NCBI RefSeq assembly: GCF_000002995.4 | Contig: NW_025062476.1 | Location: 13,102,501 to 13,166,500 of the forward strand | DNA from: Brugia malayi | Taxonomy: Eukaryota; Nematoda; Chromadorea; Rhabditida; Onchocercidae | Direction: 5' to 3' | Length of the DNA stretch: 64,000 bases | Shown here: positions 1-13,407 of the stretch, in pieces | How positions within the stretch are numbered: the stretch's first letter is position 1 | Layout of the letters: every line of letters starts with the position of its first letter | Notes under the pieces: model-generated | Database searches by the model: none | What the model saw: only the letters and a program-made list of their open reading frames with translations | Told to the model about the DNA's origin: nothing | Position numbers and translations under genes: made by a program

Positions 1-2130
1 AAAAAAAAATAGTAAAATGAAATAATTGTAAAAATAAAATTGACAAAAGCAGTTGTAAAAAGTAAATTAAAATGATCAAAACAATAAATTAAATAAATAA
101 CAAAAAATTAATAAATAGATCAAATTTCACTATTCTTTCATTGTTTATTAATTACTTCTTACTTTTGTCTAAATTAATTAGTTCTATAATTTTTGTTTTC
201 ATTAATTTAAATCACTGATTATTAATTGCCATTGAATTTTGCATGTTTCAAAAGAAAAAAAAATTTTTTTTTTGTTCTCATTTCAAATTTGTTATTTGTT
301 ATGAATAATGCTAACAAACAGAAAAACATAAAACTCTGAAATTTTCTAAGTTTTATTTGTTAACTTTTATAAAACATTTTTTTTTCTCAAAAAATTCCCT
401 AATCTTTTGTAATCATATTTTTTAAACTAAATTTTTACGATTAAAATATTATAAAAAATTTCATGGATTTTTTTTTGTTATTATCAAATTTAGTCAAATG
501 AATGTTTTTTTTTGTTTTGAATAAAATTCATAACACAAAAATTCCAACCATTTTTTTTTAAATAACTTTACATAAATTACAAAAATTCAAAGTTTGTAAA
601 ATAGTTTAAATTTATAAAATATTTTAAAAAATTAAAAAGGCATACTAAGTTAATATAATTATTTTATCCATCTAAATATTATCATAATTAATTGCTTCCT
701 ATCAGTTATTATTTGATATTTTATCAGTATTATTATTGATTACGGTTTATGTAAATAAAATTATGGGAGCAAGTGGAATTATTGTTTTTAATAAATAAAA
801 TGCTCACAATTTATTACTATAATAGATACTTCTAGCAAATACTTTCAGCTGATCAAACTATCTACCTCTCTCTCTCCTTCTCTCTCCCTCTCTCTTGCAT
901 ATATTCTCGATTAATTTTCATAGATTAATATTTTCTTTTTCTAAATAAATAAATAAGCTTATTACCAAATAACTTATAATCATACTAAAATAAGCTTAGT
1001 CTACCTGTAAAAACCAGGTAATTTAACAATTAACTTTTGACAATTTATTTTCTTCAATTCAAATATATTCTTTAAATAAATTACTAATTGCAATACAATT
1101 ACTTTCCTATCATTTTATTATAATATAATAAGGTATTATCATATTTAATTGTAAAAAGTGATAAAATTTTAAACTAATACTAATTGATCAATGATCATTT
1201 GTATCATTTCAATTTAATAAAATATCAAATTTGCATATTCATATATTATTGTCCATTTGTATGCATTAGTTGATTTTATACATTGAAAATTTCCTGGTTT
1301 TCTTGCTGAATTTATTTTAAAAAGAAGCACTGATAATGATTATAATAATGATAGTAATGATAATGATAATGATAAAGTCTGAAATTGAGAACTTGCAGGA
1401 AATTCTTACAATTCTTAGCTCAATTTCAATTTCATTTTCATATATATCATATTTCATTGTTTGTTTATAATAAATGACATTTCTTCTTTTCTTATTATCA
1501 CTATGAATCATTTATTGATTTCAAATTTTATTAGAAGTAATATTACAGAATGAAGTAAATAAAATTTAATCGAAAAAAAAAATTTGAATTATTCATAATT
1601 ATTTACATTTTAACTGCCCTTCAATCGAATATATCATTAATTTTAATTCACTTAAGTGTATTTATTTTAATGTTACAACAAAAAGCGTTTAAGTATCATT
1701 GATGAAATTAAGTTAAGTATTTTAAATTATATAAAATTGTCAAATAATTCTTTGGATTTTTCGCTATTATTTTTTGCATGTAATTAATACTAATTAATGA
1801 TAAGATAGCAAATGTTATTCAAGTTTAATGCATTGAATAAAAATAAATTGTTTGTTGTGCTAATTAACAAACATTGTATATATTAATGATATTTCTGAAT
1901 TTAAAAAAAAAAAATGAAAAAGGAAGGAAAAGTAAAATGAAATTATTCATATCATTTATGTTTTGCATTAATTTTACAATTAATTCATCCATTTAAATGA
2001 CAATTCAAATTTGAAACTATAATTTCTAGCGTTAACTTATTTAAATCATTAACATTTTGTAAGTTAATTTAATTGAAAAATGCACTAAAATTTCCAAAAT
2101 CATAACCAGACGCTATATAAATAATCCATT
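1..2130. other. AT-rich non-coding stretch
   Basis: No gene is visible. The stretch is dominated by A/T runs and has a short CT tract near 862-897, a small perfect hairpin at 1002-1020 (TACCTG / CAGGTA around a 7-nt loop) and a degenerate AATGAT microsatellite near 1332-1372. A 64-codon reading frame on the minus strand at 1317-1511 consists largely of this microsatellite and is not credible as a gene. Confidence 0.6.
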
Positions 2131-2144
2131 TACTCACGTATGGA

Positions 2145-2578
2145 CACGAATGTACTTATCACCATCACGTAAGCATGAATTACGTAAGAAAGCATGACGT
2201 AATCATGCACTCTATAAGGAAGCATCACGTAAGAATGCATTATGTAAGAAAGCATCACGCAATCATGCATTCTGTAAGGAAGCATCACGTAAGCATGCAC
2301 TCCGAAAGGGCATATCACGTACGCATGCACCAGATAAGGACGTATCACGTAAGCATACACTCTGTAAGGAGGCATCACGTAAGCATGAACTACATAAGGA
2401 AAGTCACGTAAGCAAGCGCTACATATGGAAACATTACGTGACACATTACGTGATTACATGATGCGTAAGCATGAACTACATAGGGACGCATCACTAAACT
2501 GCATAAAGACGCATCACGTGAACGTGTACTGGATAAAGACGCATCACGTGAACGTGTACTGCATAAGGACGCATTACA
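2145..2578. repeat. 30-bp tandem repeat rich in CACGTAAGCATG
   Basis: About 14 diverged copies of a 30-bp unit whose core is CATCACGTAAGCATG. The core recurs at 2163, 2193, 2223, 2253, 2283, 2313 and so on at exact 30-bp spacing. The last copies (about 2490-2576) carry the palindromic variant TCACGTGA. The 30-bp period is divisible by three, which explains overlapping 75-104 codon frames on both strands; these are by-products. The array is much richer in G+C than its surroundings. Confidence 0.9.
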
Positions 2579-5500
2579 CCCGTTTGCACATTTTTTTTTT
2601 TTTTGCCACAGAAATACAATTATTGCTATTGCATATTTTAAAAGCAAACTGATAATGTGATAGCGAATGAATTGATTATGCTAAAAAGTTAACGATCAAA
2701 AAGTGTCAACAAAAGCTAAAGCGACAAATAGACCCAAAGCAATCATTCGTTTATCAGTTTGATGAACCGATTATGGCTGCTTGATTACAGCATGATAAGA
2801 GCTTTCTTTTTTATCAAAAATATACTGATAAAATCAAAAAAAAATTTTTTTTTCATTCAATCTTTCAAAATTTTAGTTTTACTTTTTCATGCATTTTTGC
2901 AAATGGAAAATTTTTTCAGTTTTGTTAAATCTTTATTCAAAAATTTTGATTTCTTTCTATTTTTTTTTCTTTTAAAAAAGATTATTTTAATTTTTATTTT
3001 TTTTTTTTAAAAAGATTATTTTAATTTTTAATTCAACTTTACTTTTCATACTTTTAAAATATTAATGTTCATTTTCTTTTCTTCCTTTTTTTTTTTAGCA
3101 TTCGATTATTATTTGTGTAAAAATTTTCATTTTCTTCATATTAATATTTAAATCTAAAAAGCAAAAAAAAAAATTGCAATAAAAGTTTGAAATAAATGAG
3201 AAATATAATATATTATATAGAAATTGTAATAATTTAATATGATTGTTATACAAAAAATTAAAGCAATGAAAATTCTTCAAAATTATAAAATTTTATTTAA
3301 TAAAAAAAAAATTATATCAATTTAAAATATTTATAAAATAACATTTTAACATTATACTAATTATTTTTTTTAATAATTAAATTTTAGAATTTTCCCTACC
3401 AGTTTAATTTTTAATAGTTATATGCTTAATATTAAAAAAAAAAAAAAATGCGTAAATACTTCTAAAATTTTCTTTTTTTTTTTTTTATTCCAATTAAATC
3501 TGCTAATTATGAGAGATCGATTAAAGCAAATGCTACTACTATTACTTCTACTTCTACTCTTTTTTTTTTCGCAAAAGCTAAAAAGCTATTAGAATTTATT
3601 CAAATAGCACTTCAAAAGCTTTTTTCATATCTTATTTTCATATTTGCACAAATTTCTTTTAACCTTTTATCCTTTTCATTTTCAAATTTAAATTCGTCTA
3701 AGTGAATACAATTAATTGTATTAACTTTTAAACTTAATTTTATTCATTATACCAATACAAATGCAAATTTTAATCATTTTTGATTTATTATTTATACAAT
3801 TAATAAAAATTCAAATTCATTTAGACATTAATATTTTGTAAATTTTAGCTTTAGATTTTGTTAATTATTTAATTATTATTATAATTGAGCAATATTTGTT
3901 GCTTTTTTGTCCCAATGATGTCACAATTAAAAAACATATTTTTTTCATTTATGAAATACAAATTTTAACAGAGAAAAAAAAAAACCTAAAATTGAGATTA
4001 AATTTTGGAACTTTTTTATGCACACTCTATAATTTTATCATTTTAACATATTAATGATAATGATAACATAGATAAGAAATATTTGTATCCACACAGCTAA
4101 TTAATTAGCAATGGAAATAGTGAATGCTCATTAAAAAAAATATTTTAAAAAATTTGATTTTCTTTTTTAAAATTAATTATTACTAATATTATACATGCTC
4201 TATAAATTTGTCATTTAAATATATTAATTGATAAATTACATAATAAAATAATAAATAATAATTCTATCATTGAGTAATATTTAATAACACATTAATTAAT
4301 GAATCGTAAATATAACAATAAGTAATATTTCAATTATTTAGTAATCTTTGATCACACTATTAATTAAGGCATCAAATAATAAAAAAAAAATAAACAATGA
4401 GTATTATTTCAATCATTGCAATGAAATTGAGCTAAACCACAAATTGCAAAAAAAAAAAAAAAAAAAATAGGAAATCAATAAATTATATTTTCATTTTTTA
4501 CATTCATTCATTTATTATATTTAAGTATTTAGTTGTTATAAACTTTAATAATTAAAGTTTTTTTTCATTTTTGCAAAAGAAAAGACAAAATAAAATTAAT
4601 TAAAATTTTTTCACTTTTTTTGCAGCTTTTTCTCTCTTAGCAATAATATTAATTCATTTTGTGCATATTTGTGGAAAAAAAAAGCTAAATATAATGTTAA
4701 TAACATATTTTTTCTTTTTTTTTTTTTTTTTTCATCGATGTATTTTATATATTTTGCAAATAATACATTTTGCATTAAGAAAAATTTTCTTTAGAAATAA
4801 AATTTGCAAAATTTTTCTTTTTTTTTTTTTAGGTAAACACATTTGACAATATGAAATTTTCAAATAGTTTTATGAAAAAATGAAAATTTAACAATTTGAA
4901 TAGGTGTTAAGAAAATGTGATTCATAATAAAATGAATATTTAATTTTTTTCAATTTATTTTTTATCAATAATTGATATGATTATTGATAAAGAAAAATTT
5001 CCTTTTCAAAATGTAACAAATCAAAAGTTTAATTAAATTCTTTTCATTTTTGTTCTATTTTTACTTCTTTCTTCCTTTTCCTTCGTTTATTATTTTGAAA
5101 TGTTTTGAAATGTTTTTTTTTTTTTTGAAATATTTTGAAATAAATATGTAAAATATAAATAAGTTGCATGCAATATATAAAATTTAATATAATCAAAGGT
5201 AAATTTGAGTAAATGCATGGAATTAATTTATAATTTGTATGAAAGTAATTTATGCTAATCGATTAGCTAACATTTTCTTTTGCATATTATTTACTTTTAC
5301 CTAGTAATTACACCCATATATTTGTTCATTTATAAATTTACAATGATATATCTCTAAATTATAAACCATTCAAGAAATCAATTATTTATTATTATTTCTT
5401 AAAAGTAATAAAAACTGTTTTTTTTTTTGAAAAGTTTATATTATGTTTTTAAGAGTTTATTATGATTTTTGCTTTTAAATTATTTGAATTTTAATGTTAT

Positions 5501-6265
5501 ATCATAAAAAATCCATTCTTTACTTATTTTAATTTTAATTGATAAACAAAATGCATAATAATTATTAATAGAAAAGATAAAAATGAAATATTTAAATGAT
5601 TATCAAAGATTTTTCCTTCAATTCTATTTTGCATATTTTTTTTTTTTTACTAATTCAAAAAAGATTTTATTAGTTTTTATTTTTACTAAGCTACAAAATT
5701 ACTGGTTAAAAAATTTTACCAATAATAATTAATGATATTAAATAATAAGTAGCAATAATAAAATAATAAGTAACACACTTATCACTATTATCAATTATCA
5801 CTATATTATTACTTCTGCTATATATCAACAAGTATGATAAGATCATAAAAATCTATCAAAAAATTTTCAATTGATATTATGCATACAATAGAGAAATAAA
5901 ATTAAATTTAACTGATAACTTATCAAAAAAAATTCCTTCTTATCACAAATTTAAGTTTATAGTCGTTAAATAGAAAAAAACAAGCAAACAAACTATAATT
6001 TTCATTAATTTTTAGTTTTAATAAGAAATTATTTTTCAATGTTTCATTTCATTTCTTTCTTTCTTTTTCTTTCTCATTTTTAAATTAAAATTTATAAAAT
6101 AATTTAAACAAAAATAATGAAAGAATTGCAAAAATCAATGCATCAATTATAAAAATTACGCAAAATCTCATTTAAGAAATTGTACTTTTCAGTAATAAAA
6201 TATCACTTTCTAAGCTAGCTAATAGATTAAAACCTTTTCATGCTTTTTCAGCATTTTAAAATAGC
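2579..6265. other. AT-rich non-coding stretch
   Basis: No convincing exon was seen. The stretch contains long A and T homopolymers and short AT-rich frames that are chance. A T-rich tract ending in AG directly followed by GTAAAC (AG at 4831-4832) is listed separately as a possible recursive splice point. Confidence 0.55.
4812..4838 (+). promoter_or_regulatory. Candidate zero-length (recursive) splice point
   Basis: A near-continuous T tract ends in AG at 4831-4832 and is followed immediately by GTAAAC, so a 3' splice site abuts a 5' splice site with no exon between. This arrangement is known from ratcheting points in long insect introns. Here it is inferred from motif alone; T-AG-GT strings can occur by chance in such DNA. 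Confidence 0.25.
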
Positions 6266-6270
6266 TTTTT

Positions 6271-6460
6271 CTTTTACCCTCTCTCTCTCTCTCTCTCTTT
6301 CTACTTTTTTACCTTTTACCTCCATTTCCACCTTAAAATAGCACCATAACAACGATAATTTCCTTTTTTTCTTTTACCCTCTCTCTCTCCCTCTTTCTAC
6401 TTTTTTACCTTTTACCTCCATTTCCACCTTTAATCCCTCTCTCTCTCTCTCTTTTTTCTT
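6271..6460. repeat. Direct duplication of a CT-tract-containing segment
   Basis: Two near-identical copies (6271-6334 and 6371-6430) begin CTTTTACCCTCTCTC and end TACCTCCATTTCCACCTT. They differ mainly in CT-run length. A further CT tract follows at about 6435-6452. This is a local tandem duplication with about 100-bp spacing. Confidence 0.85.
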
Positions 6461-6530
6461 TTCAATTTTTTTTTTTTCAACTAGCAATTAAAAATTATTT
6501 GATTTATTTTACCTTCACACGAAAAAAAAA

Positions 6531-6908
6531 ATGGAAGAAAGAAAAAAAAGAATGAAAGAGAGAGAGAGAGAGTGGGAGAGAGGGAATAAGAGAGAGAGAG
6601 TGAGAGAGAGAGAGAAAAATTTGTCACCAATTTTATTGAAATTTATTTTCTATTTCTTATACATAATTTTTTCTTTTTCCTTTCTTTTCTTTAATTTTTC
6701 ATTGAATTTAATCAATTAAATTTATTTGCTTTATTTTTGATTTAAAAAAAAAAAAAAAATTATTTTTTAATATTTCAATTTTCACAGACAAATTTTTTAT
6801 TTATTTATTTGATTTGTTTTTCTTTCTTTTTATTTTTTTTTCTACTCTTATAGTCAAATAATTTTTGAATTGATTATCAATAAATAAAAATTTTGAAATA
6901 GAAAGAGG

Positions 6909-6943
<35 letters not shown>

Positions 6944-6957
6944 GGAGAGAGAGAAAA
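6531..6957. repeat. GA-rich purine tracts
   Basis: Two GAGAGA-type tracts (about 6557-6616 and 6903-6957) lie downstream of the CT tracts at 6280-6450, so pyrimidine and purine blocks are arranged in inverted fashion. A 62-codon frame starting at 6531 (Glu/Arg-rich, then hydrophobic) is a product of the microsatellite, not a gene. Confidence 0.8.
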
Positions 6958-6959
6958 GA

Positions 6960-8084
6960 AGTAAAAAGTGCTAGCTAAATTATAATGAAGAAATAATAAT
7001 CCATGATGTTTGTCAAAATATCAAGATGGAAAGCTCTTTTAAAATATTATTCATAGATAAATGATCACATTTTTTTTTTTTTTTAAATTGTCTCCTCTCT
7101 TCTTTTTTCTTTTTCTATATGTCACCAATTTTTACTGTCATTTCTATTTTTTTTTTTTTTTTTTTTTTGTAATTTAAATATAAGTGCTAAAAGCTAAAAG
7201 ATAACGAAGTAAGTAGGAGGCCTTAAAAATTTAGCAGCAAATTGAATATTAAATATTAAAAAAAAAGATTTTATTCTATTTTAAAAATACAAATTTAATA
7301 CTAAATATTAAAAAAAAGATTTTATTCTATTTTAAAAATACAAATTTAATAATAAATATCAATTAATATAAATTTAAGTTAAATTTATTTATTTTTTTAA
7401 CTTTAACTAATATATAATATAAAATTTTTGTTATTTACTTTTTTTTTTTTTTTCCACTATTTCATTAATTTGATTTGCATTTATATATGTATGCGCGTGT
7501 ATGTGAGTGTTAAAAAAAATTAAAAATTAAAATTCGTTTTTTTTTTTTTTTTAAATAAGAAATATTAGATTGAAAAAATTTTTCTTTAATGCTACTTTTA
7601 TTTACTTATTTATTTATTTATTTTTTCAAATAACATTCAAAAAATAAAACAAGTAAAATTATTGAATTAATAAAAAAATAGTTATAGAAGTGAAATTTTT
7701 TTTTTTTTACTTCTGAATAATAAATATTAGACATAAAAAAAAATTTTTGTTTTTGAAATAATAAAAGCTAAAATGAGTAAATTATTAAATTAAACAGTTA
7801 CTTCCCTTGCATGTCAAAATAATTTTTTGTTTTTCAAAAAGTTAAAATTAAATATGAAACTTCTTTTCTTCTTTTCTTTTCCTTTTTTTTTTTTTTTTCA
7901 TAAAGCTTTAAATAATTTCAAAATGACATTTACATATATATTTGAATTGCATTACTCTCAACAATTTATTTCATTTATCGTTTTTTTTTTTTCACTCACT
8001 CTCTCTCTCTCTCTCTGTTTTTATTCTATCTTTTTTGCTAAATAATGTATTCATACTTTTCAAAAAATTATTAAAAGGTAAAAT
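6960..8084. other. AT-rich stretch with short direct repeat
   Basis: No gene was seen. Near 7251-7356 a segment of about 53 bp, containing AAAGATTTTATTCTATTTTA, is tandemly duplicated. A CT tract lies at about 7997-8018. Confidence 0.6.
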
Positions 8085-8089
8085 AATCG

Positions 8090-8262
8090 AAAGAAGAGAG
8101 AGAGAGAGAGAGAAAGAGAAAGAGAAAGAGAAAGAATATAAATGCAATCATTGTTAAAAGAGAAAAAATTATTATGCCAATAATTTCTTCTTTCTTTTCT
8201 CTTCTTCTTTCTCTCTTTGTTTATCCTCCTCTCCCTCTCCTTCTCTCTCTCTCTCACTCTCT
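8090..8262. repeat. GA tract followed by facing CT tract
   Basis: A (GA)n/GAAA-rich purine block (about 8092-8135) is followed some 60 bp later by a CT-rich pyrimidine block (about 8188-8262). In a transcript the two could pair; as DNA both are candidates for non-B structure. Confidence 0.8.
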
Positions 8263-10995
8263 TTCCATATTTGTATTTATTTATTAGAATAAGAAAATAA
8301 TGATTGCAATTAGTTGAAATAAATCATAATAAAATGATTATTATTTTAATTAATTCTATGAAAAAATGAGATAAATTTATTAATTAATAAATTTTTATTT
8401 TCATTCAATTTTTAATTTAATAATATTTTCACAAATAATTTTTTTAACGGTTTTTTAGCTTTTTTTTTCCCTTTAAATAAAGGACATAAAATGAAATAAC
8501 TTTAATGAACAAAAAAGAAAAATTCCATTTATTTATTTTCATTCATTCAATTCTTATTTGATATGAATTATTAATAAATAATTCGTTTTATCTCAAAAAA
8601 AAAAAAAAAAAAAAGGAACGAAATTTTAATAAATATTTCAATTATAGCAGCAAAAAAAAAAAGAAAAAGATTAATAATAATAATTTCAAAAATTTAATAT
8701 TAAGAATTTATGAAATGAAATGAATCATTTTGAAATGAAACATTTTACATTTTTATTTTCAATAAAAAAAAAACAAAAAAAAGTTATTTTCCAAAAATAC
8801 AAAATAAATATCAATGCTTTTCTCTTTGATCAAAAATACTTCGTACACATTTCTTTGCTTTTTTTCTTTCAAAAAAAAAAATAAATAAATAAATAAATTT
8901 ATTACTTTTTTTGTTTGAAAATTTTATATAAGACAATTTTTCTCCTTTTTTTTATGTTTTTAATTAAAAAAAAAAATACAATAAAATTCTGCTAAAAATA
9001 TTTAAAGGAAATTTGTAATTCTTCATTTTATTATTTTATATAAAATTAATTTTAATATTTTTACATAAAATTTTGTTTTTCTTCTTTTTTTTTTTTTGTT
9101 TGTTTTTTATTCTGTTTTTTTTTTCTTTTTTGAAATTATGTACAAAAATTTGATGTGAAAAAATTTTTTTTGGAAGAAAAAAAAATTTTTTTCTCAGTAA
9201 AAAATAATAGAAATATTTATGAATAATAATGCGCAAATTATATTTTTCAGAAAAAAAAAAAATTATTCATTTACTTTCGAAAAATTTTAATTTAAAAATT
9301 TTATACAAAATTTTTTTTAATGCTTTTTTTTTTTCTAAATACTATTTGTTTTATTTGAGTTATAAATTAAGAATTCATTTTTATCTTTTTCATCCTTTTT
9401 TTCTTTCATCTTTTTGAGAAAAATTATATGTTTAAAAAGGAAAATATAAAACGATGTTGTGAATTTGTGAAAAATTTTTCTCAAAGAAACGAAACGAAAA
9501 GCATTTTAAAATAATTATTGATCAAATGCAGGTGATGATGCTAAGATATGAAATGAAATATTTTCAAATGTAATATCAACATAGTATAGCATATGTGAAA
9601 AAAAATTCTTTCTTATTTTAAAAATTTTCAGAATTAATAAAGTAAGAATTAATTTTATCGATGATATTACTTGTATGATATAACTTTAAGATATTACTTA
9701 AGAAATTACAAATAGAAATATCAAGTAATTAGATAAAAAAAAAAAAAATTACAATGCAATAAATTAGATTAAATTTTAGATGTTATAAAATTAAATTTTA
9801 ATTTTAAATCCTATTTATTACAAACACCAATCAAAACAAAGAAAAAAAAAATAAGCAAAATATTTATTTAGTAGAATGATAATTTTGCAATTTGATAATG
9901 ATTATTAACAAAAAAATAAAATAAATAAAAAATTGAATATATTAAAAATTAATGAATGAATTGTTAATTTATTTTTTGAATGAATTGTTAAATTATTTTT
10001 TCAACTTTCTTTTTTTCTGCCTTTTTTTTCTTCTTCTCAATCCTTTTTAAAATTAGAATTGTAATTATTAACAATGTTTTATTTTATGATAAATTTTAAT
10101 TTGCAAAAATTTTCAGAAGAAAAAAATTAAACAAAATTAGCAAAAATTTTGCAAAGTGTTTAATAATTTTTTTTTTATCTTTCCTACTAGTTAAAAAAAA
10201 AAATAGTTAAAAATAGTTAAAAAAATAGTTAAAAAAAAAAAAGAGAAAAACTTCTAACATTACTTTTATTTAATTGTTTTAGAAAATAATGATAATTATT
10301 ATGAATATATAATTAATCAATTTTACAGATCTTTTTTTTTTTTTCAACTTCATTTTTGACAAAAATTAAATTTAAAAAATTGAAAGCAAAAAGTGAAAAT
10401 TTTTTTTAAAGCTAAAAAAATTAAAAAAAAAAATTAGAAAAGAAATTGAAACTTTTATTTTTCTTTTTTTTCCTTTTATTTTTAAATTGTATTTAGATGA
10501 AATATAGCTTGCTAGACATTTTAGGAAAACATTTATCAATCAATTTTTTGGGCATTTGATAAATGATAATGGCAGTGAGATTATTTTTCATGCTTACTTC
10601 TTATTTATCTTTTCTTTTTTCTTCATCCTTTTTCTAAATGAATGTAATTTCAATGCAAATATATACATATTTCATTATTTTTCATGTAAATATATTGTAA
10701 ACACTTTTTTTTTGTTTTATTTTCATTTTCATTTTTGATCAAAAAGCAAACTTTTTTATTTTCATTTTAATTTCTATAATATTTTAAATAGCAATAATTT
10801 ATATCGCATATATGTGATGCAGATTTATACAAGTTAATTTTAAAAATTTAATTGTTTTTTGTTAATTTTTTTATTATTTTGTTTTTCTAATGCATCTGTG
10901 ATCATAATATTATTGTTTAGCTTAGGATTAAATTCAATCTATGAATTTGTACGAATGTAAATTTTGCAGTTTATTTCTTTATTTGATGATACCTA
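8263..10995. other. AT-rich non-coding stretch
   Basis: Homopolymer-rich, low-complexity AT DNA. Short open frames here consist of Lys, Asn, Ile and Phe codons only, as expected by chance. A CAG followed by GTGATG near 9530 lacks a polypyrimidine tract. Confidence 0.55.
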
Positions 10996-10997
10996 AT

Positions 10998-11460
10998 GCA
11001 TGTAATTAAAATAATGGTAATAATAACAAAAATTATAATAATAATGATAATAATATTATTTAATTAAATAATGATAATAATAATAGCAATAATGGTAATA
11101 ATACTAATTAATCAAATAATAGTAATAATAACAATAGTGATAATATTAATTAATTAAATAATGGTAATGATATTAGTATTAATAACAATAATTATAATAA
11201 TATTGGTAATAATATTAATTAATTAAATAATGTTAATAATACTAGTAGTAATAACAATAATAATAATAATAATAATGGCAATAATAATAGTATTAACAAT
11301 AATCTTAATCTTAATAGATAGAAGATGATGACAAATAATAATGACAGTAATTATTATAGTAGCGATAATAAAACCAATAATAGTAATGATAGTAACAATA
11401 ATAATGTTAGTACATAGACAGTAATAGTGATGATAATTAATATACTAATGATAATAAAAT
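10998..11460. repeat. Degenerate AAT/GAT trinucleotide array
   Basis: Mostly TAATAATGATAATAG-type triplets with interspersed TTAATTAAATAATG modules that recur about every 60-70 bp (near 11060, 11108, 11148 and 11217). This suggests an older higher-order unit that has decayed. Confidence 0.8.
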
Positions 11461-12354
11461 AATTTTTACAAATAAATTTTGATTATTTCAGGATTTAAAA
11501 TGAATTAAAATTTTGATGAAATTTATTCATAAAATATTATTATCCAAAAATTAAAATATTTTTTTATTTTATTTAGCAGTTAAATTTATTTGAGAAACAA
11601 AATGACTAAAATAAATGATTTTTTTCTTTCCTTTTTTTTTTTTTTTTGATGTTTTCATTTTAAAATTGTGTGTAGAATAGAAGGAAAAAAGAAAGTACAT
11701 TCATCTTTCAGTTAAAATTAAAAGGTTTAATAGATTACATCTGGGATTTTGTTGCTATTCGAGAAGTGCACAGAAAATGTTGCAAAAGTAATAAGTAAAA
11801 ATGATGATATTTTAATTTCATTGATTATTTTAACAAAATAGATAAATTATATTTATTAGAAAGAACAAATGAATTGAAATTTAAAAATTCTCCGGATGTT
11901 TTTTGATATTTTGAGATGTATATGAAAATGTTTAAAGCTAATAAGTAAAAAAAAAAAGAAATGATATTGTAGTTTTAGCTAATATTCCAACATATTAGAT
12001 CCATTAGAATTTGTTGAAAACAATATTTAATTTAAAATTTTTAATTTTTGTAAAAAATTAATTAATGTTACATTATATATACATATTTGATTTGCATCGG
12101 ATATTTAAAAACTCATACTAAATGATTATTTCATTACAGATTATATTTTAGATTAAGTTAAATCTAATTTTTTTTTTTTTTTTTTGCTTATTCTTTTTTC
12201 TCATTTTTGATTTAAATTTCATTTCAATAATATGAAGCATTTCGTTTTTTTAGTATTTTTTTTGTTTTTTAGCATTTTTTTTTAGTGTAATTTGTTATTA
12301 TTGTTAATATTAAATTAAACAGTGGAAAAGTCAGCGGTTAGTACAATTACTGCT
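11461..12354. other. AT-rich non-coding stretch
   Basis: No exon, RNA gene or repeat array is visible apart from T and A runs. Confidence 0.5.
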
Positions 12355-12365
12355 TTTATTACTGA

Positions 12366-12805
12366 TAATCACAGTGGTGATGACAATGATGACAGTATGA
12401 CAATAATGATGACAATGATGATGACAGTGATGTCAATAATGATAATAGTGATGACAGTATGACAATGATGATAATAATGATGATGACAGTGATGTCAATA
12501 ATGATGATAGTGATGACAGTATGACAATGATGATAATAATGATGATGACAGTGATGTCAATAATGATGATAGTGATGACAGTATGACAATGATGATGACA
12601 GTGATGTCAATAATGATGATAGTGATGACAGTATGACAATGATGATAATAATGATGATGACAGTGATGTCAATAATGATGATAGTGATGACAGTATGACA
12701 ATGATGATAATAATGATGATGACAGTGATGTCAATAATGATGATAGTGATGACAATATGACAATGATGATAATAATGATGATGACAGTGATGTCAATAAT
12801 GATGA
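12366..12805. repeat. 62-bp GAT-rich tandem repeat
   Basis: The anchor ATGACAGTAT occurs at 12451, 12513, 12575, 12625 and 12687, and a one-base variant (ATGACAATAT) at 12749. Spacing is 62 bp, with one 50-bp copy that lacks a 12-bp internal segment. The unit is built of GATGAC, AATGATG and GTCAATAATG. Near-identity among copies indicates recent expansion. Confidence 0.93.
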
Positions 12806-13038
12806 CTTTGTTGTTTGCATAAGCAAAGAGAAAATAAATAAAGTATGTAGTTGAAAGAGCAGAAAAATTTGTCGCTTCACTTAGAATGTTTGGATATAGT
12901 TGACTATTGGTTATTTAATGGTTGATTATATCATCTTCATCCTGGTACGCTGTCAACAGATGGAATAGATATTTTTCAATCCATCCAATCCAATCTAATT
13001 CATCAATTTTTTTTTTCAATTTTTTTCCTCTTATACTT

Positions 13039-13285
13039 GTCAACATCATCATCATCATCATCATCATCGTCATTATAATAACCACAAACACTATCATCAT
13101 CATCATCATCATCATCATTACAATCATCACATTATCGTCATCATTATCATCATTATCACCACCACCATCATCGTCATCATCATCGTTACTATTACAACCA
13201 TCATCATCACCATTATTGTCATCATTATCACTATCATCGCATCACAATCATCATCATCACCAGCATCACAATCATTATCATTATT
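13039..13285. repeat. ATC/CAT-rich array, inverse complement of the 12.4-kb GAT array
   Basis: CATCATCATC triplets interrupted by ATTATC, ACC and GTC. On the opposite strand this reads GATGATG, like the array some 250 bp to its left, so the two form a large imperfect inverted repeat. Overlapping reading frames on both strands (poly-Ile/Ser/His on plus, poly-Met on minus) are artefacts of the triplets. Confidence 0.88.
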
Positions 13286-13407
13286 TTATCTGCCGGAAAT
13301 AAAAGTCCTTCAAAGATCAACTCTTCCTATTTCCTTTTCTGTCGTCCCTTTTCATCTTTTATGTATCGAAAATTTCTTTTCTTTTATCCGTTTTTTTTTT
13401 TTTTTTT

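Noticed and set aside
2145..2578. CRISPR-like array
   Set aside because: Copies are contiguous 30-bp tandem units without unique spacers, in a eukaryotic genome.
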